Assembly (NCBI RefSeq): GCF_021739485.1
Contig: NZ_JAJFNK010000002.1
Span: 222,465 to 286,464, forward strand
DNA: 64,000 bases
Direction: 5' to 3'
DNA from: Alicyclobacillus tolerans
Lineage (GTDB): Bacteria > Bacillota > Bacilli > Alicyclobacillales > Alicyclobacillaceae
The first letter of the stretch is position 1; every line of letters begins with the position of its first letter. Shown here piece by piece: positions 36,953 to 46,764 of this stretch. The notes beneath the pieces were generated by a model that saw nothing but the letters and a program-made list of their open reading frames with translations, had not been told where the DNA came from and ran no database searches. The position numbers and the translations under genes are program-made.

Positions 36953-37198
36953 TCTCAGGCTTGATACGGCTTGAGTTTCTCGGCTGACTACGAAATTACC
37001 AAGTTAACCAAGCTAGTAGGTAGTGGAATTTGGCACTTGGATGGATTCGGTTTTGCAGCCAGCGGCTGCCCAGGCGCATCACTCGCAGTTCAGAGAAGAT
37101 GGGTCTTGGCAGCCGTTTTGCGCGTTGTTATCATCCATGCAAGTTGAATTCCGTTTCTGTTATAATCTCTTCGAATGCGTTCAGTTGGAGGGGTCTAT
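36953..37198. other. asnS upstream region
   Basis: No gene and no convincing T-box: the promoter lies only about 33 bases before the start, leaving no room for a leader. A short GC-rich hairpin (GCAGCC and GGCTGC) is near 37056. Confidence 0.4.
37158..37166 (+). promoter_or_regulatory. Extended -10 promoter of asnS
   Basis: TGT followed directly by TATAAT (37161-37166); no good -35 box is present, which is typical of extended -10 promoters. Confidence 0.6.
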
Positions 37199-38494
37199 GT
37201 GGGAACCATCACGACAATCAACGAAGTTAATCGCTACGATGGCCAGGCTGTCACACTTCGAGGCTGGGTCTACAACAAACGGTCAAGCGGAAAGATACAG
37301 TTTCTGCAGTTGCGAGACGGCACTGGGGTCATTCAGTGCGTTGCAGTAAAAAGTGAAGTGGGCGACGAAGTGTTTGCGGCTTGTCAGCAATTAACCCAAG
37401 AGTCGTCCGTGTACATAGAAGGAACCGTCCGGCGCGACGAACGCGCACAAAGCGGCTACGAGATTTCCGTCATCGGCGTCGAGCAGGTTGGAGAGTCCCA
37501 CGACTATCCCATTACCCTCAAAGAGCACGGGGTCGACTTCCTTCTGGACCACCGTCATCTTTGGATGAGGACGCCGCGACAACGCGCCATTCTCAAGATT
37601 CGAGCCGAAGTCGAACGCGCTATGGCGCAGTTTCTGGACGAATCTGGATTTACGCGGGTCGATCCTCCTGTTCTTACACCAAGTTCCTGCGAAGGTACGA
37701 CTGAGCTGTTTCACACAGAGTATTTCGATCAGGACGCTTACCTGACACAGAGCGGACAAATGTATATGGAAGCCGCCGCCATGGCACTGGGGAAGGTTTA
37801 CTCTATGGGCCCAGCGTTCCGAGCGGAGCATTCTAAGACACGGCGCCACCTTATTGAGTTTTGGATGATTGAGCCAGAAATGGCGTTTTACGGTCACGAT
37901 GACAACCTGCGTGTGCAGGAGGACCTGGTGTCGTTTGTCGTACAGCACGTTCTGACCCACTGCGAGCTGGAACTCAAAACCATTGGCCGGGACACGAGCA
38001 AGCTGGAAAGCGTACGCGCTCCGTTTCCGCGCATTACCTATGACGAGGCCATTGAAAAACTACAGGCACTCGGGCACGACCTGAAGTGGGGGGAAGATTT
38101 TGGAGCCCCCGACGAGACTGCACTGGCTGAACAGTACGACCGGCCCGTTTTTGTGGAACGGTATCCGACCGAACTCAAGGCGTTTTACATGCAGCCCGAT
38201 CCAAATCGGCCAGAAGTCGTGTTGTGCGCCGACTTGTTGGCGCCCGAGGGTTATGGGGAAATTGTGGGAGGCAGTCAGCGCATTCACGACTACGACCTGT
38301 TAAAAAAGCGTTTTGAAGAGCACAACCTCCCTCAGGACACATACGGTTGGTACCTGGACCTGCGCAAATTTGGCAGTGTGCCTCACTCAGGTTTCGGAAT
38401 TGGGCTAGAACGAACTATAGCCTGGATTTGCGGATTAGAACACGTGCGTGAGTCGAATCCATTCCCACGGCTTTTGTACCGCCTCTACCCCTGA
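37199..38494 (+). CDS. asnS: Asparaginyl-tRNA synthetase
   Basis: 431 residues: N-terminal OB-fold anticodon-binding domain ([20 protein letters not shown]) and a class II catalytic core with [12 protein letters not shown], the [12 protein letters not shown] motif 2, and the C-terminal [13 protein letters not shown] motif 3. GTG at 37199 follows TTGGAGGGG; an ATG at 37175 is upstream of that site. In B. subtilis asnS also precedes dnaD. Confidence 0.96.
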   Translation: MGTITTINEVNRYDGQAVTLRGWVYNKRSSGKIQFLQLRDGTGVIQCVAVKSEVGDEVFAACQQLTQESSVYIEGTVRRDERAQSGYEISVIGVEQVGESHDYPITLKEHGVDFLLDHRHLWMRTPRQRAILKIRAEVERAMAQFLDESGFTRVDPPVLTPSSCEGTTELFHTEYFDQDAYLTQSGQMYMEAAAMALGKVYSMGPAFRAEHSKTRRHLIEFWMIEPEMAFYGHDDNLRVQEDLVSFVVQHVLTHCELELKTIGRDTSKLESVRAPFPRITYDEAIEKLQALGHDLKWGEDFGAPDETALAEQYDRPVFVERYPTELKAFYMQPDPNRPEVVLCADLLAPEGYGEIVGGSQRIHDYDLLKKRFEEHNLPQDTYGWYLDLRKFGSVPHSGFGIGLERTIAWICGLEHVRESNPFPRLLYRLYP

Positions 38495-38545
38495 CCAAGG
38501 TTCTTCGCAAGGGGAGCGGGAATACCTGGGATCACGCAGAGGCCG

Positions 38546-38569
38546 AATCCGCCGTTAATCGGCGGATTT
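38546..38569 (+). terminator. Hairpin after asnS
   Basis: AATCCGCCG and CGGCGGATT form a perfect nine-base stem over TTAAT. Only three T follow, so termination may be partial. Confidence 0.5.
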
Positions 38570-38602
38570 GCGCCTAGATTCGCGCCCATTCGACAAACGC
38601 CA

Positions 38603-38611
38603 TGCTATACT
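38603..38611 (+). promoter_or_regulatory. Extended -10 promoter of dnaD
   Basis: TGC followed by TATACT (38606-38611), 30 bases before the GTG start. Confidence 0.5.
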
Positions 38612-38640
38612 TGAAATCAAAATAGGGGAGGGGATAGCAC

Positions 38641-39387
38641 GTGAAACCGTCCGACCGGGAACGGTTTAATGCGGACTTTTTGAACGGGAGTTTTGTGGTG
38701 CTTCCGTATGAATGGGTATCTCAGGTGCCGCAGTTGGGGCTAACCCCTCAGGAATTTTTAGTATTGACTCAGATTTTGGCAGCCCACCAAATTAAACACC
38801 AGGATTTCGTTTCTCCGCAAGAATTAGGCGGCCTTTGCGGAATGACCCCGCAGGCGGCCGGAGAAGTGGTTGGAGGACTGGTAGCGCGCGGATTTCTACA
38901 TATCGGCGAACGATTGGACGGAGTCGGCACACATAGCAACTACTACGACTTAAAGCCTTTGTGGGAGCGCTTAAGAGGACGCGATCCGAAGAGTACCGGC
39001 GTGGAGTGGCGCAAGGACGTCATTACGCTGTTTGAAGAAGAGTTTGGTCGGCCTTTGTCTGGATTAGAGTGTGAACAAGTTCGTCAATGGCTGGAACGGG
39101 ACGGGCACCCCGAATGGTTGATTGCGGAGGCCTTGCGCGAAGCGGTGTTGGCAAACAAATACAGTTTCAAATACATCGACCGTATCCTCTACGACTGGCA
39201 CCGCAACCGCATCCGCACCAAACAGGAATTAGAGGTGTACCGGGAGGGATACCGGGAACGCACCAAAGGCCGTGAAGAAACTGCGGCAACGGCACATTCC
39301 CGGCCTAAAAAACACGAAAAGAATTCGTCCGCCACTGGCAAAGACGAACGCTATGATGCGTTTTATCAGTTGTTTCCGGATGCTTGA
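38641..39387 (+). CDS. dnaD: DNA replication protein DnaD
   Basis: DnaD remodels the origin and loads the helicase with DnaA, DnaB and DnaI in low-GC Gram-positives. The 248-residue protein has an N-terminal winged helix (LTPQEFLVLTQILAAHQ) and a C-terminal DnaD/DDBH2 domain (LFEEEFGRPLSGLECEQV, ending YIDRILYDWHRN with the YxxxIxxxW signature), then a charged tail. GTG at 38641 follows GGGGAGGGG. nth and ponA-type genes do not follow; an opposite-strand hydrolase overlaps the end by 22 bases. Confidence 0.95.
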   Translation: MKPSDRERFNADFLNGSFVVLPYEWVSQVPQLGLTPQEFLVLTQILAAHQIKHQDFVSPQELGGLCGMTPQAAGEVVGGLVARGFLHIGERLDGVGTHSNYYDLKPLWERLRGRDPKSTGVEWRKDVITLFEEEFGRPLSGLECEQVRQWLERDGHPEWLIAEALREAVLANKYSFKYIDRILYDWHRNRIRTKQELEVYREGYRERTKGREETAATAHSRPKKHEKNSSATGKDERYDAFYQLFPDA

Positions 39388-40061
39388 CGAGGCCATAATG
39401 CTTGAGCGACGATACGGCTAATCTCCTGATAGCCCAGTGCACTCGGGTGAATCCCGTCGTCGCTCAGCAAGTCTTTTAAATCGCCCGCTTGTTTAAACTT
39501 GGTGCGCAAGTCCAAGCTCATCACCGCCTGCAGGGAAGAGACGAGTTGTTTAAGCGCGCGGTTGTACCAACCGTGCCAGTGCTCAATGCCTCCGCACAGG
39601 GCAATCCAACGGGCGATGGCGTTGCCGTGCAGGCTTTCAATGTGTTTGTAGTAGCGAACCGGATCCAAGGGAAGTGTCGTCATCAAAACAGGCATAGCGC
39701 CGGCTTCTTGAATGCGCACCACGATCTGGCGGACGTTGTATAAATACCGTTCTAACGGAACAATGGCTTCGTGGGGTTCGTTCGGGGACTGGGCAACTTC
39801 ATCCCATCGAAAATTGCAGTCATTCCCGCCAATTTCAATGAGGACCACTTCTGGATTCAGTGCAATGACGTCTTGGTCCACGCGCTGCAACAGAAGGTCG
39901 GAGTTGTCGTTGAAGACACCTTTGTTAAATATTTCGACCGATTGCTCAGCGGGTGCATGTTGTTGCAACGAGGCTGGGTAGTTTTCCTTTAAAATCCGCA
40001 AACGCCCTTTCACGTATGAGACCCCACGTGTTACACTGTCGCCAAAACACACAATGCGCAC
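39366..40061 (-). CDS. SGNH/GDSL hydrolase
   Basis: 231 residues with the SGNH blocks: VCFGDSVTRG (nucleophile Ser), the block II Gly/Asn region, IEIGGNDCNF (block III) and SDDGIHPSALGY (block V Asp/His). Such enzymes are esterases or lipases acting on acyl or acetyl groups. No signal peptide, so cytosolic. GTG at 40061 is chosen because AAGGAG ends eight bases upstream; two more GTG codons lie just before. Convergent with dnaD with a 22-base overlap. Confidence 0.85.
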   Translation of the reverse strand: MRIVCFGDSVTRGVSYVKGRLRILKENYPASLQQHAPAEQSVEIFNKGVFNDNSDLLLQRVDQDVIALNPEVVLIEIGGNDCNFRWDEVAQSPNEPHEAIVPLERYLYNVRQIVVRIQEAGAMPVLMTTLPLDPVRYYKHIESLHGNAIARWIALCGGIEHWHGWYNRALKQLVSSLQAVMSLDLRTKFKQAGDLKDLLSDDGIHPSALGYQEISRIVAQALWPRQASGNN

Positions 40062-40223
40062 CACCAACACTCCTTTTTGACGCCTAGTCTTGCCGTTTTA
40101 TCTGCACCGTCAGGCGGAACCGCCATGGCCTGACAGGTTTGGCCAGATGCGTAGAAGATAGGTAAGACCAGACAAGCTTCATGGGCAGAATACAAACAAC
40201 TCGTTATGTAAAGAAGGGAGACC

Positions 40224-40664
40224 GTGAAAGAATCGCCGTTTTCAGGTCCGCAATTTCAACCGGATCGTCAACCTTTCGCAGCCACTCAATGGACAACGTC
40301 GAACAGGCAGAAACTGCTTGTCCTGTTTGATGGGGACTGCCCTTTGTGCCGCGCCAGTGCAGCCTGGCTGAAACGTCGCGACAAAGAAGGGGTTTTGCGT
40401 CTGCTCCCGTTGCAGACGTCGGGCCTGCTAGAGTCTCTTGACCTGAATTTCGAAGAAGCCGTGAAGCAAATCCAGGTTGTGTCCCTGCAAGGGGAACGCC
40501 GTCAGGGAGCAGACGCTGTCATTTGGGTGCTGAGCCACTTTAAAGGCTTTTCTTGGCTGAAATTTGCACAATGGGTGCCCGGTTTTTCTCCGGCGTCCCG
40601 GTTAGTCTACCGGCTGATTGCGATCTCTCGTCCGCGCAGCCGCTGCTCTTCTTGTCGGCGCTAA
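40224..40664 (+). CDS. DCC-family thiol oxidoreductase-like protein (DUF393)
   Basis: 146 residues with FDGDCPLCRASAAWLKRRD, the DxDCPxC motif of the DCC family, a thioredoxin-like fold. A basic C-terminus ends in RSRCSSCRR, giving a second Cys pair. The role is unknown; redox partners are suspected from the fold. GTG at 40224 follows AAGGGAG. It is flanked by opposite-strand genes and seems monocistronic. Confidence 0.82.
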   Translation: MKESPFSGPQFQPDRQPFAATQWTTSNRQKLLVLFDGDCPLCRASAAWLKRRDKEGVLRLLPLQTSGLLESLDLNFEEAVKQIQVVSLQGERRQGADAVIWVLSHFKGFSWLKFAQWVPGFSPASRLVYRLIAISRPRSRCSSCRR

Positions 40665-40758
40665 ACCGGGTCGTGCACGACTCGCCAGTTGACGAACTCA
40701 AGGCCAACGCGCCGACACGCAACACCCGCCTTAATCGCTGGCGCCTTAATCGCCGGCC

Positions 40759-41940
40759 TTAATCGTCCAAATCGAAATTCGTCTGAATCTGCTGTTTCTC
40801 CGCGTGCCGTTCCAGTGCAAGCTGAATCAACGCATCGATGAGTTTGTCGTACGGCAATCCACTAGCATCCCACAATTTCGGGTACATGCTGTACTTGGTA
40901 AACCCTGGCATCGTGTTGATTTCGTTGACCAAAACTTTACCGGTGCCCTTTTCCACAAAAAAGTCTACACGGGCCAAGCCGCTGCAATCGATGGCTTGAA
41001 ACACCTTTACGGCAAGAGCTCTGATTTCATCGACTTGTTGCTGCGGTAAATTGGCCGGAATCATCAACGCCGACTCCCCGCTGATATACTTCGCCTTATA
41101 GTCATAAAACTCGTTGGAAGGAATAATCTCTCCAGGAACAGATACCCTAGGTTCTTCGTTGCCGAGTACCGCGATTTCGATTTCTCGGACGTTCAAACCT
41201 TGTTCCACAATGATTTTGCGATCGTACTTTGCCGCGACCTCGAGCGCGCGCTGGAGTTCCGTCCGGTCTCGCGCCTTGGAAATGCCGACACTTGAACCCA
41301 GGTTCGCGGGTTTTACAAAGCAGGGGTAGCCAATCTTCCTTTCTACGTCGCTGACGACCCCGTCTGTGTCGTTTTTCAGGTCGCGGCGCGTGTAAGCCGA
41401 AAACCCGACTTGCGGCAGCCCTTGGGCGGCGAACACAGTTTTCATGACCACTTTATCCAAACCGACTGCAGATGCCAACACACCCGCGCCCACGTAAGGG
41501 ACGTCCAAGAGTTCCAAGAGACCCTGAATGGTTCCATCTTCTCCAAACGAGCCGTGAAGCACCGGGATGATCACGTCGAGTTCACCCGCAAGTTGCGGCG
41601 GCACGGCGGTCGAATGGCCAACGGCTGGCTGCGAAGTTGAAATCATTTGAGAAACTGCCGTATTGGTCTCCGGCTGAGCGTCTACGGCGGTATGTTCTTG
41701 TACGGTATCGTCTAATGAAGCGGACTGAGATGCCGAAAAAAAGCCTTGGTCTTCTGGAGGCATGAGAGAAAGAGCTTGCGGTCCGACCTGCCACCGTCCG
41801 GCTTTGTCGATGCCAATCGGCACCACCGTATACTTCTCTTTATCTAAAGAGGCCATCACTGACTTTGCGGACTGTACGGAAACCTCGTGCTCTCCCGACT
41901 TCCCGCCGAAAATTACACCGACTCGGATCTTCTTGGACAT
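40759..41940 (-). CDS. ddl: D-alanine--D-alanine ligase
   Basis: Makes D-Ala-D-Ala for peptidoglycan; an ATP-grasp enzyme. The 393-residue protein begins VGVIFGGKSGEHEVS and has HGSFGEDGTIQG, the PANLGSSVGISK loop and NEINTMPGFT. It is longer than usual because residues about 65-112 are a Thr/Ser/Gln/Ala-rich, low-complexity insertion. ATG at 41940 follows GGGAG. murF, its partner in making the UDP-MurNAc-pentapeptide, is divergent 114 bases away. Confidence 0.95.
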   Translation of the reverse strand: MSKKIRVGVIFGGKSGEHEVSVQSAKSVMASLDKEKYTVVPIGIDKAGRWQVGPQALSLMPPEDQGFFSASQSASLDDTVQEHTAVDAQPETNTAVSQMISTSQPAVGHSTAVPPQLAGELDVIIPVLHGSFGEDGTIQGLLELLDVPYVGAGVLASAVGLDKVVMKTVFAAQGLPQVGFSAYTRRDLKNDTDGVVSDVERKIGYPCFVKPANLGSSVGISKARDRTELQRALEVAAKYDRKIIVEQGLNVREIEIAVLGNEEPRVSVPGEIIPSNEFYDYKAKYISGESALMIPANLPQQQVDEIRALAVKVFQAIDCSGLARVDFFVEKGTGKVLVNEINTMPGFTKYSMYPKLWDASGLPYDKLIDALIQLALERHAEKQQIQTNFDLDD

Positions 41941-42054
41941 CCTATTCACTCCCTGAATCTTTGCTGCCGTTTCCGGACTTTGAATATGCAGACCTTGCCA
42001 CAAACGCGTATCATGGAGCTATAGCTTCAGGAAACACGAAAAGTAGGTGATCGA

Positions 42055-43437
42055 ATGACCCCCATGACGGTGGAGCAACTCAACCAAGTCGTTCATGGAG
42101 TTCACGTATGCGGGCCGCTTGACTCCGTCGTTACCGGCGTCGCGATCGACAGCCGGAAAGTGTCGCCTCAAGACGTATACATCGCATTCCCGGGCGAAAA
42201 CGTAGACGGCCACGCGTTTGTCTCCGACGCCTTTGCAAAAGGCGCCGCTGTTGCTTTGGTGTCCAAAGATGTGAACGTGGAAACCCATGACGCAAATACC
42301 ATCCTCCGCGTCGACAACCCGCTTGGCGCCATTTGGCGGTTGGCCTCGTTTGAACGGGAACAGTTTACGGGTCCAGTCATTGGAGTAACCGGAAGCAACG
42401 GCAAAACCACAACGAAAGAAATGCTTGCAGCCGTCTTCCAAGTTAATGGACCTTGTCTTTATACGCAAGCAAATTTTAATAACGAGTTGGGCTTACCTCT
42501 TACCATTCTACAGCGAAACGCCCAACATCGTTCCATGATTCTTGAAATGGGAATGCGCGGCCGCGGGCAGATTCAACAACTGTGCGAAATTGCAAAGCCG
42601 ACTGCTGGAATCATCACAAACATTGGACACAGTCACATCGAATTGTTGGGGAGCCAAGAACAAATTGCGCTTGCTAAAGCGGAACTGATTGACGCCTTGC
42701 CGGAACAAGGGACGCTAGTGCTGTGGGCCGACGACGTGTGGCTGAAAAAGGTTTCAAGCCGCTTTTCAGGCCGAACGCTGTGGTACAGCTTGGAGGACCG
42801 GACCCATGCCGACGCCTATGCCTCCGACGTGCGCCATACGCCAACAGGCACACAGTTTACAGCGTACATTGGCGGTAGTTGTTGCGAAGTGAACCTGCCC
42901 ACGTTCGGGACGCACAACGTGCTAAACGCACTCTCCGCTCTTTTGATGGGGCACGCCCATGGGCTTGACCTAAAGGCAATGGCCGACAGGCTTCGAACTT
43001 TGAAGAGCACATCTGGCCGTCTTGACATTCGCAAGGGCAACATGGGTCGGACCGTGATCGACGACTGCTACAACGCCAGCCCGCTTTCGATGAAGAGTAG
43101 TTTGGATGTTTTGGTTGAACTCGCGCAGTCCAGACCCACAGTGGCGGTTTTAGGGGATATGTTTGAACTTGGACCGTACGAACGAGAAGGGCACCGAGAC
43201 GTCGGTTCATTTTTGGCTAAAAGAGGCGTTGAGATGCTCATCGCCATCGGGGAGCGGGCACACTGGATCGCAGAAGCTGCGACAGCGAGCGGACAACCAA
43301 ACGTACTGCACTTTCCGGATAAAACCTCTGCGGCAGCCGCCCTCAGGGAAATTCCAAAAGACGCGGTCGTGCTCGTCAAGGCCTCTCGAGGTATGCACTT
43401 TGAAGACATTGTCAGCGCACTGTGTGAAAATGCTTAA
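42055..43437 (+). CDS. murF: UDP-N-acetylmuramoyl-tripeptide--D-alanyl-D-alanine ligase
   Basis: MurF adds D-Ala-D-Ala to the UDP-MurNAc tripeptide. 460 residues; ATP-binding GSNGKTTTKE (about 112-121), MGMRGRGQI, and the Mur ligase C-domain opening with SGRLDIRKG. The ATG follows AGGTGATCG. It is transcribed away from ddl and ends at a clear terminator. Confidence 0.96.
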   Translation: MTPMTVEQLNQVVHGVHVCGPLDSVVTGVAIDSRKVSPQDVYIAFPGENVDGHAFVSDAFAKGAAVALVSKDVNVETHDANTILRVDNPLGAIWRLASFEREQFTGPVIGVTGSNGKTTTKEMLAAVFQVNGPCLYTQANFNNELGLPLTILQRNAQHRSMILEMGMRGRGQIQQLCEIAKPTAGIITNIGHSHIELLGSQEQIALAKAELIDALPEQGTLVLWADDVWLKKVSSRFSGRTLWYSLEDRTHADAYASDVRHTPTGTQFTAYIGGSCCEVNLPTFGTHNVLNALSALLMGHAHGLDLKAMADRLRTLKSTSGRLDIRKGNMGRTVIDDCYNASPLSMKSSLDVLVELAQSRPTVAVLGDMFELGPYEREGHRDVGSFLAKRGVEMLIAIGERAHWIAEAATASGQPNVLHFPDKTSAAAALREIPKDAVVLVKASRGMHFEDIVSALCENA

Positions 43438-43474
43438 ACCATCTTGCGGGTGAGGTCAAAGTCAAGCGAAACAA

Positions 43475-43516
43475 GGCCCGGCAAAACCCCTGATATGTCG
43501 GGCCAAACTTTTTTTT
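43475..43516 (+). terminator. Intrinsic terminator after murF
   Basis: GGCCCG (43475-43480) and CGGGCC (43499-43504) with an 18-base loop, followed by AAAC and eight T. Confidence 0.75.
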
Positions 43517-43533
43517 CGACCATAAAACTGGGG

Positions 43534-43733
43534 TAGACAAAATATTCTTTATTTTGTTGTATTATTGGAGTAGGTGTTTTCGCTGCATCGGCCCAGTCGA
43601 GCAGCCTGTATGAACAGCTTGCGGGAACGGCTTGCCCGGGAGTCTTCCGCGTTGCCGTCCGAACCGACTGCCAAGAGCACGCGTACCACTGATACCTTCC
43701 GTCCGTTTGGTCGGAAGCCAAGGGGGATTTGAT
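43534..43733 (+). promoter_or_regulatory. Promoter region and structured leader of R2lox gene 1
   Basis: TAGACA at 43534 with TGTATT or TATTAT at 43558-43565 could form a promoter with 18-20 base spacing. The transcript would have a leader of about 160 bases. CTTCCG (43696-43701) and CGGAAG (43712-43717) form a hairpin that ends two bases before the AAGGGGGA ribosome binding site, so it could modulate initiation. Confidence 0.4.
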
Positions 43734-44627
43734 GTGAGGACCGAAATCGTCACAACCAGTGCGCGGGGACTGCGCCAGGATTCTCTTCCTTTCCGCTTGT
43801 ATCAAAAAGCAAAACGACTGGGAACTTGGGACCCGCGGGATATTGACTTTACTCAGGATATCCAGGACTGGGCATCTCTCACGGAAAATCAACGCCGCCG
43901 GAATCTTCGCCTGATTTCGATGTTCCAAGCCGGCGAAGAAGCGGTGACTCTCGACTTGCTGCCTCTCATTATGGTCATTGCCAAGGAAGGCCGGTTGGAG
44001 GAAGAAATGTTTTTGACGACGTTTTTGTTTGAGGAAGCGAAACACACGGAATTCTTCCGCTTGCTCCTCGACACGCTCGGTGAAAAGCAAGACCTCTCCC
44101 ACATGCACTCGGATACGTACAAAAAGATTTTTTACGAACTTCTCCCGGATACGATGCAAGCTCTCGTCCACGACCAGTCCCCGGAAGCGGTGGCGGATGC
44201 GTCGACCATGTACAACATGTTTATCGAAGGTGTCCTCGCTGAAACCGGTTACTATTCGTTCTATCAAGGCTTAAACCGGATGGGAAAAATGCCTGGGTTG
44301 ATAAAAGGCGTGGACTACCTCAAGCGCGACGAGTCCCGCCACATTGGCTACGGTACATTCTTGTTACAGCGCCTCATCTGCGAACACCCGCATTTGTACG
44401 AGCGAGTCGAGAAGAAAATGAACGACCTGGCTCCTCTTGCCGTAGCTCTGAACCAGGAAGGTACAGTCGATCAAGAAGAAGGAGACCCGATGAACGTCGA
44501 CCTCAACGAGGTCATGCAGTTCTCCATGAAACAGTTGTCCCTGCGGTTGGAAAAGATTGCTCGCGCCAGGGAGAACACCGTCGAAGAACTCTATAAGATT
44601 TCTGAAGAAGCGCTGGGCGTTCTGTAA
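43734..44627 (+). CDS. R2-like ligand-binding oxidase, paralogue 1
   Basis: 297 residues of ferritin-like helical fold that assembles a Mn/Fe cofactor and binds a long-chain lipid ligand. Metal ligands read as Glu68, Glu101, His104, Glu165, Glu200 and His203. Val71 and Tyr160 are the pair joined by an ether cross-link in Geobacillus R2lox, and spacing to the ligands is identical. This separates it from ribonucleotide reductase R2. GTG at 43734 follows AAGGGGGA; upstream in-frame codons are not conserved. An aldehyde dehydrogenase follows 82 bases later. Confidence 0.93.
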   Translation: MRTEIVTTSARGLRQDSLPFRLYQKAKRLGTWDPRDIDFTQDIQDWASLTENQRRRNLRLISMFQAGEEAVTLDLLPLIMVIAKEGRLEEEMFLTTFLFEEAKHTEFFRLLLDTLGEKQDLSHMHSDTYKKIFYELLPDTMQALVHDQSPEAVADASTMYNMFIEGVLAETGYYSFYQGLNRMGKMPGLIKGVDYLKRDESRHIGYGTFLLQRLICEHPHLYERVEKKMNDLAPLAVALNQEGTVDQEEGDPMNVDLNEVMQFSMKQLSLRLEKIARARENTVEELYKISEEALGVL

Positions 44628-44709
44628 GCCCATCCCTGCGGGTTTGAACGGCCGGGGTGGGAAAGCGCCGCTCCGGCTTGAGCATTGCAAAAGTTGGAGG
44701 GATCAAACA

Positions 44710-46230
44710 ATGTCGGTTACACAACAACTGCTCGAATTCCCCTTGTTTATTAACGGTGAACGAGTTCCTGCGGACAGTGGAGAATGGTTTGAAGTCATCA
44801 ATCCGGCATACGGCATTCCCGTAGCCCGCGTCGCGAAGGCCGGCCGGTCTGATGTGGACAAAGCCGTCCGGGTCGCCCGCGAAACCTTTGAATCGGGCGT
44901 GTGGTCGAGAAGGACGCCTGCACAACGGGCTGGCGTACTGATGGCCTTTGCCCAAAAAATTATTGAAAATGCTGCTCAAATTGTGTTTTTGGAATCCGTT
45001 TCTTCCGGAGGCACTCTGCGCAGGCTCGCTGGCTCCGACATTTTGCAAATTGTCGATTTGCTCCAGCAAACCGCAAAGTTTGTAACCGAATACAAGCACG
45101 TGGAGGCCTTGCCGAGCCAACCGTTTCCGGGCCCAAGCAACAACCAGGTGTGGCGGGAGCCCATTGGAGTATGCGCGGCCATCACCCCGTGGAACTTCCC
45201 ACTCATCCTCGCCATGTGGAAACTGGCACCGGCCTTGGCGATGGGCAACTCGGTCGTCATGAAACCGGCTTCCAATACGCCTCTGTCGACGCTGAGGCTT
45301 GCCGAACTGGCGGTTGAGGCCGGTTTGCCAAAAGGAGTCTTTAACGTGGTGACGGGACCCGGTGCAAGCATGGGAGAAGCTCTGGTCACCCATAAGGAAG
45401 TCGACAAGATTGCCTTCACTGGGTCCACGGAAGTAGGACGCCGCATCATGCAACTCGCGTCCGGTACTGTGAAAAAAGTTACGCTCGAACTTGGCGGAAA
45501 ATCTCCTTCCATTGTTCTGCCGGACGCAGACTTGGAACTCGCTATACCTGGAATTTTATTCGGCGTTTTCCTGCATTCCGGTCAGATTTGCGAGTCCGGA
45601 ACGCGAGTTCTCGTGCACGATTCCATCTATGACGAAGTCGTCGAACGCCTTGCCGCAACGGCAGCCACTATCAAACTCGGCGATCCGATGCAGGAAACGA
45701 CGGGAATGGGACCCGTTGTTTCCAAGCAGCAAATGGAGACCATCCTGCAGTACATCGAAGCCGGAAAGCAAGAAGGGGCCCGTTTGGTTTGCGGCGGTAA
45801 GCGCGCAACCGGAAACGGCTTAGATAACGGGTACTTTATCGAACCCACCATTTTCGCCGATGTGCGCAACGACATGAAGATAGCCCAAGAAGAGATCTTT
45901 GGACCTGTCCTATCGGTCATCCGGTACAGCGACCTCGACGAAGCCATTCGCATCGCCAACGATACCATATACGGACTGGCCGCTGGAATTTGGACCCGGG
46001 ACCTCAATCAGGCTTACAAAATGGCCCGCGAAATCAAAGCAGGAACGGTATGGATCAACGACTGGCACATGCTCCGCAGCGATGCTCCATTTGGCGGATA
46101 CAAGCAGAGCGGTTTCGGACGCGAGTTGGGCAAATACGCACTGGACGAATACACGCAGCTCAAGCACGTACACGCCTCGTTGGTCACTGAAAAAAGCCAG
46201 CGTCCTTGGCTGAGCATCCTCTTTAGCTAA
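44710..46230 (+). CDS. NAD(P)-dependent aldehyde dehydrogenase
   Basis: 506 residues. Visible are TPWNFPLILAMWK, FTGSTEVGRRI, the catalytic Glu in LELGGKSP, the catalytic Cys in HSGQICESGTR, and EEIFGPVLSV. The family link to a following DUF779 gene is seen in acetaldehyde and chloroacetaldehyde dehydrogenases. It could oxidise aldehydes made by the adjacent R2lox or alcohol dehydrogenase. ATG at 44710 follows TGGAGGG. DUF779 begins 15 bases after the stop. Confidence 0.93.
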   Translation: MSVTQQLLEFPLFINGERVPADSGEWFEVINPAYGIPVARVAKAGRSDVDKAVRVARETFESGVWSRRTPAQRAGVLMAFAQKIIENAAQIVFLESVSSGGTLRRLAGSDILQIVDLLQQTAKFVTEYKHVEALPSQPFPGPSNNQVWREPIGVCAAITPWNFPLILAMWKLAPALAMGNSVVMKPASNTPLSTLRLAELAVEAGLPKGVFNVVTGPGASMGEALVTHKEVDKIAFTGSTEVGRRIMQLASGTVKKVTLELGGKSPSIVLPDADLELAIPGILFGVFLHSGQICESGTRVLVHDSIYDEVVERLAATAATIKLGDPMQETTGMGPVVSKQQMETILQYIEAGKQEGARLVCGGKRATGNGLDNGYFIEPTIFADVRNDMKIAQEEIFGPVLSVIRYSDLDEAIRIANDTIYGLAAGIWTRDLNQAYKMAREIKAGTVWINDWHMLRSDAPFGGYKQSGFGRELGKYALDEYTQLKHVHASLVTEKSQRPWLSILFS

Positions 46231-46245
46231 GAGGTGAGAGGTCGA

Positions 46246-46623
46246 ATGGATAGCAGAGATTGCAGCGAGACGGCACAACCCATCGCGAAATTTGAATTTA
46301 CACCGCGCGCCGTCGACGTTGTGAATCGGGTGTACCAGGACGTACAAAAGAGACTGGTCATGGTGATCTCCAGCGGTTGTTGCGACGGTACCGCGCCGTA
46401 TCTTTATTCTGACTACATCCCAGCCAGCGGCAGTAAAGTCGTCTACGAAGACGACATCGTCGAAGTGGTTGTTGCGGACAACTTCGTAGAATGGCCCAAT
46501 CTCGTAGTGCAGATTGACGTGGATGAAAACCCCTTGTCCGACAGCTTTTCGCTCGAATCGGACTACGGATATCGGTTTGTCATCCGTTACAGCGGGGAAG
46601 GCGCATTCTTACCGGGAAACTAG
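46246..46623 (+). CDS. DUF779 family protein
   Basis: 125 residues with the conserved ISSGCCDGTAP, which carries two adjacent Cys, and a mostly beta C-terminal half. DUF779 genes are regularly found next to acetaldehyde-type dehydrogenases, as here, but their role is unknown; a maturation, redox or metal function is only a guess. ATG at 46246 has AGAGG upstream. Confidence 0.88.
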   Translation: MDSRDCSETAQPIAKFEFTPRAVDVVNRVYQDVQKRLVMVISSGCCDGTAPYLYSDYIPASGSKVVYEDDIVEVVVADNFVEWPNLVVQIDVDENPLSDSFSLESDYGYRFVIRYSGEGAFLPGN

Positions 46624-46764
46624 ACCAGAATTCGCGCTCCGTAACGCGCTGCTGTGGACTTTCGCAGCGGCGAGCATTGACGGGTCAAGCAGGCCAGCAG
46701 TCAGTGGGGCAAGGACGGGCCCAGAACCTTTGAAAAACAATCCAGACAAAGTAGGTGGATTCTC

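Noticed and set aside
36953..37198. Possible T-box leader for asnS
   Set aside because: The only good promoter lies about 33 bases before the start codon, leaving no room for a T-box.
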